From Luteibacter rhizovicinus DSM 16549 (GTDB taxonomy: Bacteria; Pseudomonadota; Gammaproteobacteria; Xanthomonadales; Rhodanobacteraceae): a stretch of 64,000 bases of DNA. Positions 1 to 9,224 of the stretch are shown here, piece by piece (positions within the stretch are counted from its first letter, which is position 1; each line of letters opens with the position of its first letter). The notes below the pieces were generated by a model. That model worked only from the letters and a program-made list of their open reading frames with translations. It was not told where the DNA came from and did no database searches. The stretch covers positions 1,240,001 through 1,304,000 of the forward strand of contig NZ_CP017480.1 in NCBI RefSeq assembly GCF_001887595.1, written 5' to 3'. The translations under genes were made by a program, and so were the position numbers.

Positions 1-2
1 CC

Positions 3-185
3 GTCGCCCGGGACGACGCGCGCCGCATGCGCCGACTCGTGGCGTGCAGCCTGCTCGGTTCGTCGCTGCTCGTCTGCGCCGCCCTGGTCGGTACGCTCGC
101 CGCGCGCGGCATGTGGCCGGCGATCGCAGCAGGCATTGCGGGCGTGATCGCCTTCGTCGCCGGCTGGCCGCGTCGCGTCGCCTGA
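3..185 (+). CDS. small hydrophobic membrane protein, C-terminal part (left edge)
   Basis: The frame is open from the left edge to a TGA at 183-185. It encodes two hydrophobic stretches (around LLGSSLLVCAALVGTLAA and IAAGIAGVIAFVAGW) separated by a short loop, with a basic C-terminus, so an inner-membrane hairpin is likely. An internal ATG at 27 would give a complete 52-residue protein, but the frame also stays open upstream, so this may instead be the tail of a longer protein. It ends 4 bases before truC and probably precedes it in one transcript. No family was recognised. Confidence 0.45.
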   Translation, partial: VARDDARRMRRLVACSLLGSSLLVCAALVGTLAARGMWPAIAAGIAGVIAFVAGWPRRVA

Positions 186-189
186 TCGC

Positions 190-921
190 ATGCTCGAGAT
201 CCTCTATCAGGACGACGACATCGTCGCCGTCAACAAGCCGGCTAATCTCGCCGTCCATCGCTCGAAGTTCGTCGGACCCGACGATGCCTTCCTGATCGAC
301 CTGCTCCGCGAGCAAGTCGAGGGCAAGCTTCACCTTGCCCATCGCCTGGACCGCGCAACCTCGGGCGTGTTGCTCGTCGCGCGTTCGCCGGAAGCCGCCA
401 GTCAGCTCGGCGAGCAGTTCATGGGGCGCAGCGTGCGCAAGCGCTACCTCGCCGTGGTACGTGGATGGCCCGACCCCGACGCCGGCACGATCGACTACCC
501 GTTACCGGGTTCACGCGATACCGGTCCACGACGCGATGCGACAACGGACTACAGGCAGCTCGGCACCACGGAAGTCGACATCGCGCTAGGTCGTTACGAG
601 AAGCAGCGTTACGCCTTTGCCGTGGCCGAGCCGCGCACCGGGCGCTTTCGCCAGATCCGCAAGCATTTCGCGCACATCCATCACCCGATCATCGGGGATA
701 GCCAGCACGGGCGTGGCGATCACAATCGCCTGTTCAAGCAGTATTTCTCGTCGCACCGCCTGCTGTTGCACGCGGCGCGGCTGGAGTTCGAGCATCCGGT
801 GGATGGGCGCCCGATGGCGATCGACGCGGGGCTGGATGAGACATGGCTCAAGCTGCTTGAGCGGTTTGGCTGGGCGGATGCTTATGGCGCTCAGACGGAA
901 GCGTGGAAGGTGCCGAGCTAG
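190..921 (+). CDS. truC: tRNA pseudouridine(65) synthase TruC
   Basis: This RluA-family pseudouridine synthase of 243 residues is the usual size for TruC, which modifies U65 of some tRNAs. The catalytic motif HRLDRATSGVLL has its Asp at residue 54, and the downstream GRFRQIRKHFAHIHHPIIGD block is typical of the family. There is no S4 domain at the N-terminus, as expected for TruC rather than RluC or RluD. The ATG at 190 lies 4 bases after the preceding gene. Assignment to TruC rather than another short RluA paralogue rests on length and N-terminal form. Confidence 0.88.
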   Translation: MLEILYQDDDIVAVNKPANLAVHRSKFVGPDDAFLIDLLREQVEGKLHLAHRLDRATSGVLLVARSPEAASQLGEQFMGRSVRKRYLAVVRGWPDPDAGTIDYPLPGSRDTGPRRDATTDYRQLGTTEVDIALGRYEKQRYAFAVAEPRTGRFRQIRKHFAHIHHPIIGDSQHGRGDHNRLFKQYFSSHRLLLHAARLEFEHPVDGRPMAIDAGLDETWLKLLERFGWADAYGAQTEAWKVPS

Positions 922-1003
922 CAGGCAGCCGGCTTGGCCTCCCCCGGCGGAGTCCCGCGTCGCACCATGCATCGGTGAGCCGCGCTGCTAGAATCGCCCG
1001 GCC

Positions 1004-1426
1004 ATGCTTATCGTCACCGCCAGCATCACGATCCCTGACTCCGAACTGGTCGAGCGCTTCATGCGCGCCGACGGCCCGGGGGGCCAGCACGTCAATCGGA
1101 CGGAAAGTGCCGTCGAGTTGCGTTTCGACGTCGCCTCGTCACCGTCACTGCCGGACGAAGTGCGCGAACGGCTCCTCGCACGCCGCGACCGCCGCATGAC
1201 GGATGCAGGCGTGATGGTGATCCAGGCACGGCGGTTCCGTGACCAGGGTCGTAACCGGGACGACGCGCGCGACCGTCTGGTCGATGTGATCCGCGAAGCC
1301 ACGGTCGTGGCGAAGAAACGTGTCGCGACCAAGCCCACGCGCGCTTCGAAAGAGCGACGCCTTGTAGGCAAGACTCAGCGTGGCCAGACCAAGCGCGGTC
1401 GCTCGCGCGACTGGAGCAACGATTGA
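1004..1426 (+). CDS. arfB: peptidyl-tRNA hydrolase ArfB (ribosome rescue)
   Basis: A 140-residue class I release-factor-like protein. The GGQ motif sits at residues 26-28 in the context GPGGQHVNRTESAVELRF, which hydrolyses peptidyl-tRNA. There is no codon-recognition domain, and the C-terminal 40 residues are rich in Lys and Arg (KPTRASKERR, GQTKRGRSRD). In this family that tail enters the empty mRNA channel of stalled ribosomes. The length matches E. coli ArfB (YaeJ). Its stop codon overlaps the TTG start of the next gene, so the two are probably translationally coupled. Confidence 0.93.
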   Translation: MLIVTASITIPDSELVERFMRADGPGGQHVNRTESAVELRFDVASSPSLPDEVRERLLARRDRRMTDAGVMVIQARRFRDQGRNRDDARDRLVDVIREATVVAKKRVATKPTRASKERRLVGKTQRGQTKRGRSRDWSND

Positions 1427-2010
1427 GCCCCTACCCGGAACATCTCGCACCGAATATCCCATCGCTACCGAATTCCTGGTGGATGAGACTTAGCCGCTGG
1501 GCGATTCGTCGTAGCGGCTGGCGCCTCGTCGGTGAACTGCCGAATCTGCCCAAGGTCGTCGTCATCGGCGCACCGCATTCGTCTTATTGGGACGGCGTGT
1601 GGGGCCTGCTGATGAAATCCGCCATGGGCCTGGACCTCGGTGTGATGATCAAGCGCGAAGTTCTCAACGGGCCCTTCGGGCCGATCGTACGTCGTCTCGG
1701 CATGGTGCCGATCGATCGCAAAGCCGCGACCGACGTCGTCGGCCAGATGGTCGAGCGCTTCGCCACTCGCGAGAAGATGTGGCTGGGCATCGCCCCGGAA
1801 GGCACACGCAAACCGGTCAAGCAGTGGAAGTCGGGTTTCCTGCGCATCGCGCGCACGGCGAACGTTCCGATTGTTCCGATCTTCATTGACTACCCGACGA
1901 AAACGTTCACCGTGGGCTCTCTTATCGAGACGACAGGCGATACGGAAGCGGACATGACGCGCATCCGCGCCATGTTCGCCGGGTATCAGGGCAAGCACCG
2001 GGCTGCCTAG
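1423..2010 (+). CDS. PlsC-type lysophospholipid acyltransferase family protein
   Basis: A 195-residue glycerolipid acyltransferase-like protein. It carries the HX4D active site (HSSYWD), the PEGTRK block and a later VPIVPIFIDYP segment in the order expected for the PlsC superfamily. The start is taken as the TTG at 1423, which overlaps the arfB stop by 4 bases. The protein is short and lacks an obvious N-terminal membrane helix, so it resembles a soluble or peripheral subgroup more than canonical PlsC. Its acyl donor and acceptor cannot be read from sequence. Confidence 0.8.
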   Translation: MSPYPEHLAPNIPSLPNSWWMRLSRWAIRRSGWRLVGELPNLPKVVVIGAPHSSYWDGVWGLLMKSAMGLDLGVMIKREVLNGPFGPIVRRLGMVPIDRKAATDVVGQMVERFATREKMWLGIAPEGTRKPVKQWKSGFLRIARTANVPIVPIFIDYPTKTFTVGSLIETTGDTEADMTRIRAMFAGYQGKHRAA

Positions 2011-2022
2011 CGCGTCCGACAA

Positions 2023-2424
2023 TCAGCCGAGCGCTTTGCGATAGGTGAACGAGTACAGGTTGGGCATGCCCACTTGATTGACCACGAGGACCCTGTATGT
2101 CCCCGGGCCGACGGTGGCGGACAATGACAGTCCACTATCGATCGTGCGCCAGTCGCCGTTCTCGAATCGTTGCAGGTATGCGGTCAGCGACGTGCTGCCG
2201 CTCGCTGTCGCGAAGAATGGGCTTGTGCAGTTAGTGGTCCAGCTGAGCTGCAGGGATGTCTCGTTCGCGACAAGGCGCCCCTGCGATGTCGCAGCCTTGG
2301 GATAGGCAAAGCGGCGTTTTTGCACTGATTGTGACTTGGCGAAAGACGACCCCGGATGGAATGCGAGGCACATCGCGAACGATGCGAATGCACCGGTCGT
2401 GATGATCTTCAATGCGGTCTTCAT
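2023..2424 (-). CDS. hypothetical secreted protein
   Basis: A 133-residue protein with a clear signal peptide: Lys near the start, a hydrophobic core around IITTGAFASFAMCLAF, and a likely cleavage after SSFA. The mature part is short and polar, with segments such as LQLSWTTNCTSPFFATASG and TYRVLVVNQVGMPNLYSF that suggest a small beta-rich fold. The ATG at 2424 is preferred because GGGAG lies 5 bases upstream; a GTG two codons earlier is also possible. No family was recognised. Its GC content is lower than that of its neighbours, and it is the only gene on its strand locally. Confidence 0.55.
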   Translation of the reverse strand: MKTALKIITTGAFASFAMCLAFHPGSSFAKSQSVQKRRFAYPKAATSQGRLVANETSLQLSWTTNCTSPFFATASGSTSLTAYLQRFENGDWRTIDSGLSLSATVGPGTYRVLVVNQVGMPNLYSFTYRKALG

Positions 2425-2658
2425 ACTCACTCCCGAACTAGCGCGTCGTTGCGCATATGAACGTTACTTGCGACTAAATCGACCACGCACCAGGGATAGC
2501 CCGCGATCGGCGTAAGCGAACCGCAATGAGTTCGTGGCGCCATCGAAGACCCACAAAATTGGCGACATTCCCTCGCGAACGTCGCGCAACACACCGACTT
2601 TCGAACTTGATCGCGCGCAGGCACAGTCGTTGAACCGACGTGCATTAAAGGGCGAACA

Positions 2659-3120
2659 ATGCAGGTGACAAGCGGTTTGGGCGGCTCCACGCCAGCGGGT
2701 AACCTGTGGCAAGTTCAGCATCGTCGCCGACCCGAGTGTGTCTATAAAGATGTGCCGATCAGAAACGGCGAGATCCGCGATGTCGCCCGAACGCTTCCGG
2801 ATGGATTAAAGGAACGTCTTCGGACAACAGACATCCGCTCTATCGATCCTCTCGAACTATCTGACTTGGCCAACATGCTGCACAGTGAGGGCTATCTCTC
2901 GCATGACGCTACGATGCAGCTAGGCTTCTTTCAGCTCGATGTGAAGGGTGTCTTCGATCCGCTCGCGAAAACAAAGGATGCGTTCGAATCCCTACGTGCA
3001 ATAGGTGCTTCCAGATACCCACTGTGTGTCGAACTTTATGAGGCCGCTATCGACGCCATAGAAGGCCTTGAGGCCCTGATCGACTGTCTTAACGGCAAGA
3101 CGGTCGACGTCTACGCGTAA
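2659..3120 (+). CDS. hypothetical protein, 153 residues
   Basis: An ATG with AAGGGCG a few bases upstream begins a 153-residue protein with no signal peptide or membrane segment. The N-terminal 35 residues are polar and loop-like. The rest looks helical, for example LELSDLANMLHSEGYLSHDATMQLG followed by ELYEAAIDAIEGLEALIDCL. No family was recognised. GC content is visibly lower than in the flanking genes. It ends directly against the convergent LysR gene, with no bases between the two stop codons. Confidence 0.55.
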   Translation: MQVTSGLGGSTPAGNLWQVQHRRRPECVYKDVPIRNGEIRDVARTLPDGLKERLRTTDIRSIDPLELSDLANMLHSEGYLSHDATMQLGFFQLDVKGVFDPLAKTKDAFESLRAIGASRYPLCVELYEAAIDAIEGLEALIDCLNGKTVDVYA

Positions 3121-4152
3121 TCACCGTTCGGAATGTCCCGACTCATCGTAATCACGATGAGTAAGCAGACCCGGCCTGATCAGGTCGATGAAGGCCCGCG
3201 CTTCCGGGCTGAGGAACTTACCCTTCCTCATCACCACGCCGTAGCTGCGCTGTGGAAAATACTGTCGCAAGTTGCGTACGACCAGGCGTTCACGGTCCGC
3301 CTCGGTGATGCAGATGCCGGTGACGATGGAAATGCCGAGGCCCATCGCCACGTACTGCTTGATCACATCCCAGCCGCCGACCTCGATCGCGACCGTGTAT
3401 GGCACGTGTCGCTGCTGGAACACCATGTCGACAAGGCGGTACGTGGTGAGGCGCTTGGGCGGGAGGATCAAGCCATAGGGAGACAGGTCCTCCAGGCGGA
3501 TATCCGTTTTCGACGCCAGCGGATGATCGGGCGGCATGATCAGCATCGGGTCGTAGTGGTAGACCGGCGCCCAGGCGATATCGTGAGGCACGTCGATCAT
3601 CGAGCCGACCGCGATGTCGACCTCGTCGCTGCGCAGAAGTGCTAGCCCATCGCGATTGGTCACGTTGGATAGCGCGAGGTGGACATGGGGAAAGCGCTCC
3701 CGATACGTCTTCACCAGTTCGGGCAGCAGATATTGGATCGTCGACGAGCCGGCCGCCACCGTCAGTCGCCCCGCCTGGGCGCCCTTTGTCTTTGTCTGGA
3801 ACTCGCGATCCAGGTTCTCGAACCCCTCGACCAGGGGACGGGCGAGTTCGTAGAGCGCCTCGCCGGCATCCGTCAGGGTGACGCGGCGGCGGGTGCGCTC
3901 CAGCAAGGCGGTTCCAAGTTCCCGTTCCAGCGCTTTCAGCTGAAGGCTCACCGATGGTTGAGACAGGAACAGCGCTTCGGCCGCGCGACTGAGGGTGCCC
4001 AGCCGCGTGGTGTACACGAAGGCCCGCAGCTGCTTGAGGCGGTTGCCCTTGTAGTAGAACCGGCCACCTTCGTCGTCCGCAGGTCGGTCCGCCATACGCG
4101 GCTTCGCACGCTTCACGACAGCTTTTTTTGCGGAATTCAGCTTGCGGACCAT
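3121..4152 (-). CDS. LysR-family transcriptional regulator, divergent from aceBA
   Basis: A 343-residue LysR regulator. A basic N-terminal extension of about 35 residues precedes the winged helix-turn-helix (LRAFVYTTRLGTLSRAAEAL, then SQPSVSLQLKALERELG). The effector-binding domain follows from about residue 120. Sequence around YKGNRLKQLRAF resembles the CysB-like subgroup. It is transcribed away from aceB across a 137-bp gap packed with palindromes, the classic LysR arrangement, so control of the glyoxylate shunt and of itself is the simplest inference. The effector is unknown. Confidence 0.88.
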   Translation of the reverse strand: MVRKLNSAKKAVVKRAKPRMADRPADDEGGRFYYKGNRLKQLRAFVYTTRLGTLSRAAEALFLSQPSVSLQLKALERELGTALLERTRRRVTLTDAGEALYELARPLVEGFENLDREFQTKTKGAQAGRLTVAAGSSTIQYLLPELVKTYRERFPHVHLALSNVTNRDGLALLRSDEVDIAVGSMIDVPHDIAWAPVYHYDPMLIMPPDHPLASKTDIRLEDLSPYGLILPPKRLTTYRLVDMVFQQRHVPYTVAIEVGGWDVIKQYVAMGLGISIVTGICITEADRERLVVRNLRQYFPQRSYGVVMRKGKFLSPEARAFIDLIRPGLLTHRDYDESGHSER

Positions 4153-4155
4153 GCG

Positions 4156-4204
4156 ATTAATCTCGATAGATTAATGGGTTATATATAACATTAACATTGT
4201 TAAT
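4156..4204. promoter_or_regulatory. three consecutive palindromes in the lysR-aceB divergent promoter
   Basis: Three perfect AT-rich palindromes lie side by side. They are ATTAATCT-cgat-AGATTAAT (4156-4175), GTTATATATAAC (4178-4189) and ATTAACATTGTTAAT (4190-4204). The first begins 4 bases upstream of the lysR start codon, so a protein bound there would also block lysR. The region is much richer in AT than the genes on either side. Operators for the LysR protein are the likely explanation; no binding data are available here. Confidence 0.6.
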
Positions 4205-4226
4205 CCAAATCATTGAAACATTTGTT

Positions 4227-4256
4227 TTGTCAAAATCGTAGCTCCGGACCTAGGGT
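4227..4256 (+). promoter_or_regulatory. possible sigma70 promoter of aceB
   Basis: TTGTCA (4227-4232) is followed after 18 bases by TAGGGT (4251-4256), about 33 bases upstream of the aceB ATG. The -35 match is good and the -10 match weak. It lies just downstream of the palindromes, so a regulator bound there would sit upstream of polymerase, as expected for a LysR activator. Confidence 0.35.
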
Positions 4257-4289
4257 AAATGCCAGACCCGCACTCCGAGGCACGATCCC

Positions 4290-5888
4290 ATGGCAGTTCC
4301 CAAGAGCGTGATCGACCCCCTGGCCGGCGTTCGCTTTGGCGACGGCAGTAGCTCCTACGCGGATGTCCTGAGCCCCGGCGCGATCGCCTTCGTGGCCGAC
4401 CTCCACCGCCGATTCGACAGCCGCCGCCTGGCCCTGCTCGCCGAGCGCACCGCCCGGCAACTTCGCTACGACGCCGGCGAGCTTCCCGATTTCCGCCCGG
4501 ACACCCTGGCCATCCGCGAGGCCGACTGGTCGGTCGCCGCCATACCTGACGCCCTGATGGACCGTCGCGTCGAGATCACCGGGCCGGTCGAACGGAAGAT
4601 GATCATCAACGCGCTGAATTCCGGCGCGAAGGTGTTCATGGCCGACTTCGAGGATTCGAGCGCGCCGACCTGGGCCAACCAGATCGAAGGCCAGCGCAAC
4701 CTGCGCGACGCCGTGGAAGGCACGATCGAATTCACCAACGCCGAAGGCAAGGTCTACCGCGTCGGCAAGGACCCGGCCGTGCTGGTCGTGCGTCCGCGCG
4801 GCTGGCACCTCCCCGAGCGCCACGCCGAGGTCGACGGCGACGTCGTCGCCGGTGCGCTGGTGGACTTCGGGCTCTACGCCTTCCACAACGCGAAGGCCCT
4901 TCATGCGCGCGACCGTGGCCCGTACTTCTACCTGCCCAAACTGCAGAGCATGGAAGAGGCGGCGCTGTGGGAATCGGTCATGACCCACGCCGAGACCGTG
5001 CTGGGCCTGCCGCCCGGAACGATGAAGGCCACGGTGCTGATCGAGACCCTGCCCGCCGTGTTCCAGATGGACGAGATCCTGCACGCCTTGCGCGATCGTG
5101 TCGTCGGTCTGAACTGCGGTCGCTGGGACTACATCTTTTCCTACCTGAAGACCTTCCGCGCCCATGGCGATCGTCTGTTGCCGGAACGTGGTCAGGTCGG
5201 CATGACCGTCCCCTTTCTCAAGGCGTACTCGGAACTGCTCATTCGCACCTGCCATCGTCGTGGCGCCTTCGCGATGGGCGGCATGGCGGCGCAGATTCCG
5301 ATTCGCGGTAACGACGCAGCGAACGACGAAGCCATGGCCAAGGTCCGGGCCGACAAGCTCCGCGAAGTGACTGCGGGACACGATGGCACATGGGTAGCGC
5401 ATCCCGCGCTCGTGCCGATCGCGCAGGCCATCTTCGATGCACACATGCCCACGTCGAACCAGCTGCACGTGCAGCGCGACGATGTGGTGGCCTCGCGCGA
5501 CGCCCTTATCGCTCCGGCGATCGGCACGATCACGCGCGCCGGCTTCGACAACAACGTGGAAGTCTGCCTGCGCTATACGGCGGCCTGGCTGGAAGGACTC
5601 GGCTGCGTCCCGATCCACAACCTCATGGAAGACGCCGCCACCGCCGAGATCGCGCGTGCGCAGCTCTGGCAGTGGCTCCATCACGAGCCGCTGGAATTCA
5701 GCGACCACGCGGTGATCGACTTCGCGCTGTTCGATCACGCGCTGGCCACGCACACGCATCGCCTGCGCGAGAGCTCGCATCCCGGCGCATCGCGCGCCGA
5801 TCAGGCGGCCGCACTGATTTCCGCGCTGACACACGCCGACGAGCTTCGCGACTTCCTCACCCTGCCCGCCTACGAACACCTGTCCTGA
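4290..5888 (+). CDS. aceB: malate synthase A
   Basis: A 532-residue malate synthase of the A isoform, condensing glyoxylate with acetyl-CoA to give malate in the cytoplasmic glyoxylate shunt. The signature [12 protein letters not shown] starts at residue 273. The C-terminal [20 protein letters not shown] segment carries the expected acidic residues, and the length is normal for isoform A. It is followed after 22 bases by aceA, making a two-gene operon, and is divergent from a LysR regulator. Confidence 0.96.
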   Translation: MAVPKSVIDPLAGVRFGDGSSSYADVLSPGAIAFVADLHRRFDSRRLALLAERTARQLRYDAGELPDFRPDTLAIREADWSVAAIPDALMDRRVEITGPVERKMIINALNSGAKVFMADFEDSSAPTWANQIEGQRNLRDAVEGTIEFTNAEGKVYRVGKDPAVLVVRPRGWHLPERHAEVDGDVVAGALVDFGLYAFHNAKALHARDRGPYFYLPKLQSMEEAALWESVMTHAETVLGLPPGTMKATVLIETLPAVFQMDEILHALRDRVVGLNCGRWDYIFSYLKTFRAHGDRLLPERGQVGMTVPFLKAYSELLIRTCHRRGAFAMGGMAAQIPIRGNDAANDEAMAKVRADKLREVTAGHDGTWVAHPALVPIAQAIFDAHMPTSNQLHVQRDDVVASRDALIAPAIGTITRAGFDNNVEVCLRYTAAWLEGLGCVPIHNLMEDAATAEIARAQLWQWLHHEPLEFSDHAVIDFALFDHALATHTHRLRESSHPGASRADQAAALISALTHADELRDFLTLPAYEHLS

Positions 5889-5910
5889 TCATCCTCCAAG
5901 GAGCCACATC

Positions 5911-7200
5911 ATGAAGACGCATACCGCCGAACAGATCACGCTGGACTGGAAGAACAACGACCGCTGGAATGGCGTCGAGCGTCCGTACACCGCCGAGGAC
6001 GTGATTCGTCTTCGTGGCACGGTGCAGATCGAATACACGCTGGCCCGCCGCGGCGCCGAGCGCCTTTGGCGCTCGATCCACGACAAGCCGTACGTGAACG
6101 CACTTGGGGCCCTGACCGGTAACCAGGCCATGCAGCAGGTCAAGGCCGGACTGCAGGCGATCTACCTGTCGGGCTGGCAGGTCGCCGCCGACGCGAACAC
6201 CGCCGGCACCATGTACCCGGACCAGTCGCTGTATCCGGTCGACTCGGTGCCGAACGTGGTCCGCAAGATCAACAAGACCCTGCTTCGTGCCGACCAGATC
6301 CATCACGCCGAAGGCAAGGACAACATCGACTGGCTGGTCCCGATCGTGGCCGATGCCGAAGCCGGTTTCGGCGGCGTGCTCAACGCCTATGAGCTGATGG
6401 CCCACATGATCGAATCGGGCGCCGCCGGCGTGCACTTCGAAGACCAGCTGGCCAGCGCCAAGAAGTGCGGGCACATGGGCGGCAAGGTGCTCGTGCCGAC
6501 GCAGGAAGCCGTGCAGAAGCTGATCGCCGCACGCCTCGCTGCCGACGTCGCCGGCGTACCGACGCTGATCGTGGCGCGCACCGACGCCATGGGCGCCGGG
6601 CTAGTCACCACGGATATCGACGACAACGACAAGCCCTTCCTCACCGGCAAGCGCACGGTCGAGGGCTTCTACGAGTCGAAGCAGGGCATCGAGCAGGCGA
6701 TCAGCCGCGGCCTGTCCTACGCACCGTATGCCGACCTGATCTGGTGCGAAACGGCCACGCCCGACATGGAGCAGGCGCGCCGCTTCGCCGAGGCGATTCA
6801 CGCGAAGTATCCCGGCAAGAAGCTGGCCTACAACTGCTCGCCAAGCTTCAACTGGAAGAAGAACCTCGACGAGAAGACCATCGCCACCTTCCAGAAACAG
6901 CTGGGCGAGATGGGCTACGCGTTCCAGTTCATCACGCTGGCCGGCTTCCACGCGCTGAACTACTCCATGTTCCAGCTGGCGCGTGGCTATCGCGATCGCC
7001 AGATGGCGGCTTACGTGGAACTGCAGGAGGCCGAGTTTGCCGCAGAGAAGGATGGCTACACCGCGGCGAAGCACCAGCGAGAAGTCGGCACCGGTTACTT
7101 CGACACGGTGAACCAGGTGATCTCGGGTTCGTTCAGTTCACTCTCGGCCCTGAGTGGTTCGACCGAGGAAGAACAGTTCCATCCGGCGTCGGCGGCCTGA
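5911..7200 (+). CDS. aceA: isocitrate lyase
   Basis: A 429-residue isocitrate lyase that cleaves isocitrate to succinate and glyoxylate. The catalytic signature KKCGHM falls at residues 184-189, with Cys186 as the expected catalytic residue. The upstream [13 protein letters not shown] segment is the metal-binding part of the barrel, and the length is usual for the family. AAGGAG lies about 10 bases before the ATG. It sits directly after aceB, so one transcript supplies both shunt enzymes for growth on acetate or fatty acids. Confidence 0.97.
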   Translation: MKTHTAEQITLDWKNNDRWNGVERPYTAEDVIRLRGTVQIEYTLARRGAERLWRSIHDKPYVNALGALTGNQAMQQVKAGLQAIYLSGWQVAADANTAGTMYPDQSLYPVDSVPNVVRKINKTLLRADQIHHAEGKDNIDWLVPIVADAEAGFGGVLNAYELMAHMIESGAAGVHFEDQLASAKKCGHMGGKVLVPTQEAVQKLIAARLAADVAGVPTLIVARTDAMGAGLVTTDIDDNDKPFLTGKRTVEGFYESKQGIEQAISRGLSYAPYADLIWCETATPDMEQARRFAEAIHAKYPGKKLAYNCSPSFNWKKNLDEKTIATFQKQLGEMGYAFQFITLAGFHALNYSMFQLARGYRDRQMAAYVELQEAEFAAEKDGYTAAKHQREVGTGYFDTVNQVISGSFSSLSALSGSTEEEQFHPASAA

Positions 7201-7214
7201 TTCAGGCACATCGC

Positions 7215-7244
7215 TGGCCGCGCCCGAGTCACCGGGCGCGGCCA
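7215..7244. terminator. hairpin between convergent aceA and antiporter genes
   Basis: TGGCCGCGCCCG (7215-7226) and CGGGCGCGGCCA (7233-7244) form a perfect 12-bp stem with a 6-base loop. No U-tract follows on either strand, so it may act as a bidirectional weak terminator or an mRNA 3' end stabiliser. Confidence 0.55.
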
Positions 7245-7259
7245 ACTTCGACGCGGGCC

Positions 7260-9047
7260 TCAGTGCGCCGCAGGCACCAGGGCGATGACCGTCCAACCCG
7301 GACGTGGCTCGAGCTCGTGGCGGCTCGAGGCGATACGCAGGTCGCCCTTCTCTTCCACGCCGAACAGCAGCACCGTGCGCGAGCTGTACTGTTCGATGAA
7401 GTGAGGCCAGTCGAAGGTCTCGGTCAGGCGTGTCGACTTGATTCGCCAGCCCTCGTGCAGCATCTCGACGAAACGCGCGTGGGTCATGTCATCGGCGAAC
7501 AGCGCCGTCGCCAGCAGGCTGCCGGCGAGTGACGCGCGGCCATGACTTTCTTCCGGGGAGAGGTTGCGCAGCCGATACACCTTGTCGCGCCCGAACTCTT
7601 CGCGGTAGTGGACGCATGCCAGCGAATTGAGCTCGCGGTGCGTCGACATGGCCAGCAGGTTGCCGATACCCGCGAGGTCGAGGTTGCGGTCGGCCGCCTG
7701 TGAGTGCGGATTGCCGAAGAACGTCGTCAGGCCTTCCATCCGCGCGGCGCGAATGCCGTTCCAGTCATCGTCGGCGACGACCACGCGCAGGCCATCGATT
7801 GCTGCAAGGGCACGCGCCACGTCGCGCGCCACCGTGTCGGATCCGTAGATCAGCACGCCGCGTGGCTCTGGATCCGCGACCGTCAGCCAGCGCGCAAGTG
7901 GACGCGCCGTCGCGCTCTGGAACACGACCGTGCCGATGATCATCAGGAACACGAGCGGTACCATTCTGTCCGCACCGACCATGCCGATTTTCTCGAGCCG
8001 GATCGCAAACAGAGCGGACACCGACGCCGCCACGATGCCACGCGGTGCAACCCAGGCGATCAGCGCACGCTCGCGCCAGGACAGCGCACTCCTGAAGCTC
8101 GACAGCAATACCGAAAGGGGCCGAATGAAAAGTTGCGCGACGACGAAGATCAGGATGCCGGCGAGCAAGGCGCCGTCGGGAAGCGGCCAGTCCAGTCGCG
8201 CGGCAAGCAGGATGAACAAGGTCGACACCAGCAAGGTCGTAAGGTGCTCCTTGAAGTCCATGATGTCGTCCATGTGGACGTCGCGCATGTTGCCCAGGGC
8301 AATACCCATGACGGTCACGGCCAGCAGTCCCGATTCATGGGCCACCGTATTCGACACACTGAAGGCCGCCAGCACAGCCGCCAGCGTCCCGTAGTTCTGC
8401 AGGTATTCCGGAATGATCTGTCGACGAAGCAACCGGCCGAGAATGACCGCCGCGACGCCACCGACGATGACGCCGCACGCGACTGTGCCCAGGAACACCT
8501 GGATGGAATGCCCTTCGCGATGGGACACGATCCCTTCGTAGACGAGCACGGCGAACAGCGCACCGATCGGATCGATGACGATGCCTTCCCAGCGCAACAC
8601 GTTCGCGATGCGGGCGTTCGGACGCACCGTGCGCAACATCGGCGCGATCACCGTGGGGCCAGTGACACAGGTCAGCGCACCGAAGAGAAAGGAGAGCTCC
8701 CAGCTGAGACCCCCTATCCAGTGGGCCGCGCCAGCGAGCATCAGCAGAGCAAGGATCGCCCCGTAGGTCACCAGACCGCGCACCGCATGACCGATGCCTT
8801 TCAGCTCGTGGAAGCGCAGTGTCAGGCTTCCCTCGAACAGGATCACCGCCACGGCCAGCGACACGATGGGGAAGAGAAGGTCGCCCAGCACCTTGTCCGG
8901 ATGGAGCAGCCCGGTCACCGGCCCTGCCACGATGCCGGCGAGGAGGAGGAAGAGAATCGCCGGCAGCCGCACCCGCCAGGCGATCCACTGGCAGAGGAAC
9001 CCGATGCCGAGCATCAGGGTCAGCAGCATTCCGAGTTCGATACCCAT
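7260..9047 (-). CDS. CPA1-type cation:proton antiporter with C-terminal nucleotide-binding-like domain
   Basis: A 595-residue inner-membrane protein. The first 390 residues hold about a dozen membrane segments typical of NhaP/CPA1 Na+(K+)/H+ exchangers, including PAILFLLLAGIVAG and GALTCVTGPTVIAPML. From about residue 400 a TrkA-N-like Rossmann domain follows (GVLIYGSDTVARDVARAL), with a degenerate glycine motif. The ATG at 9047 is preferred because AAGGGAAATC precedes it; an in-frame TTG lies 12 codons upstream. It probably serves pH or salt homeostasis. The ion exchanged cannot be read from sequence. Confidence 0.85.
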   Translation of the reverse strand: MGIELGMLLTLMLGIGFLCQWIAWRVRLPAILFLLLAGIVAGPVTGLLHPDKVLGDLLFPIVSLAVAVILFEGSLTLRFHELKGIGHAVRGLVTYGAILALLMLAGAAHWIGGLSWELSFLFGALTCVTGPTVIAPMLRTVRPNARIANVLRWEGIVIDPIGALFAVLVYEGIVSHREGHSIQVFLGTVACGVIVGGVAAVILGRLLRRQIIPEYLQNYGTLAAVLAAFSVSNTVAHESGLLAVTVMGIALGNMRDVHMDDIMDFKEHLTTLLVSTLFILLAARLDWPLPDGALLAGILIFVVAQLFIRPLSVLLSSFRSALSWRERALIAWVAPRGIVAASVSALFAIRLEKIGMVGADRMVPLVFLMIIGTVVFQSATARPLARWLTVADPEPRGVLIYGSDTVARDVARALAAIDGLRVVVADDDWNGIRAARMEGLTTFFGNPHSQAADRNLDLAGIGNLLAMSTHRELNSLACVHYREEFGRDKVYRLRNLSPEESHGRASLAGSLLATALFADDMTHARFVEMLHEGWRIKSTRLTETFDWPHFIEQYSSRTVLLFGVEEKGDLRIASSRHELEPRPGWTVIALVPAAH

Positions 9048-9143
9048 GATTTCCCTTGTCCCAAAAAGAAAATCGGCCAACACCGTGAGGCGGGCCGAGA
9101 AAGGGACAGCTTAAGGATACTGAGGTGAAGAAAAGGCCGGGCC

Positions 9144-9184
9144 CCGGTGCTGGAGCGGGGGGAGGGAGGGGTATCCAGCACCGG
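9144..9184. repeat. inverted repeat with a G-rich loop
   Basis: CCGGTGCTGGA (9144-9154) and TCCAGCACCGG (9174-9184) form a perfect 11-bp inverted repeat. The 19-base loop is almost all G on the plus strand. It lies in the leader of the antiporter gene and downstream of the GH43-like gene, so it could be a terminator of the latter or a leader structure of the former. Confidence 0.5.
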
Positions 9185-9224
9185 AGCGGGGCGGGCAGCC
9201 CATTAGAGAACCGCCTGGTACAGA

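Noticed and set aside
2464..2721. 85-codon minus-strand frame between the two unknown genes
   Set aside because: It overlaps the start of the plus-strand gene at 2659, has no clear ribosome-binding site and no recognisable pattern; a real gene is possible but unsupported.
4230..5879. Long open frame of 549 codons opposite aceB
   Set aside because: It mirrors aceB in a high-GC genome, has His/Val/Gly/Arg-rich shadow composition and no family pattern; aceB is certain.
7704..9128. Long open frame of 474 codons opposite the antiporter gene
   Set aside because: Composition dominated by Arg, Gln, His and Asp, a typical antisense shadow of membrane-helix codons.
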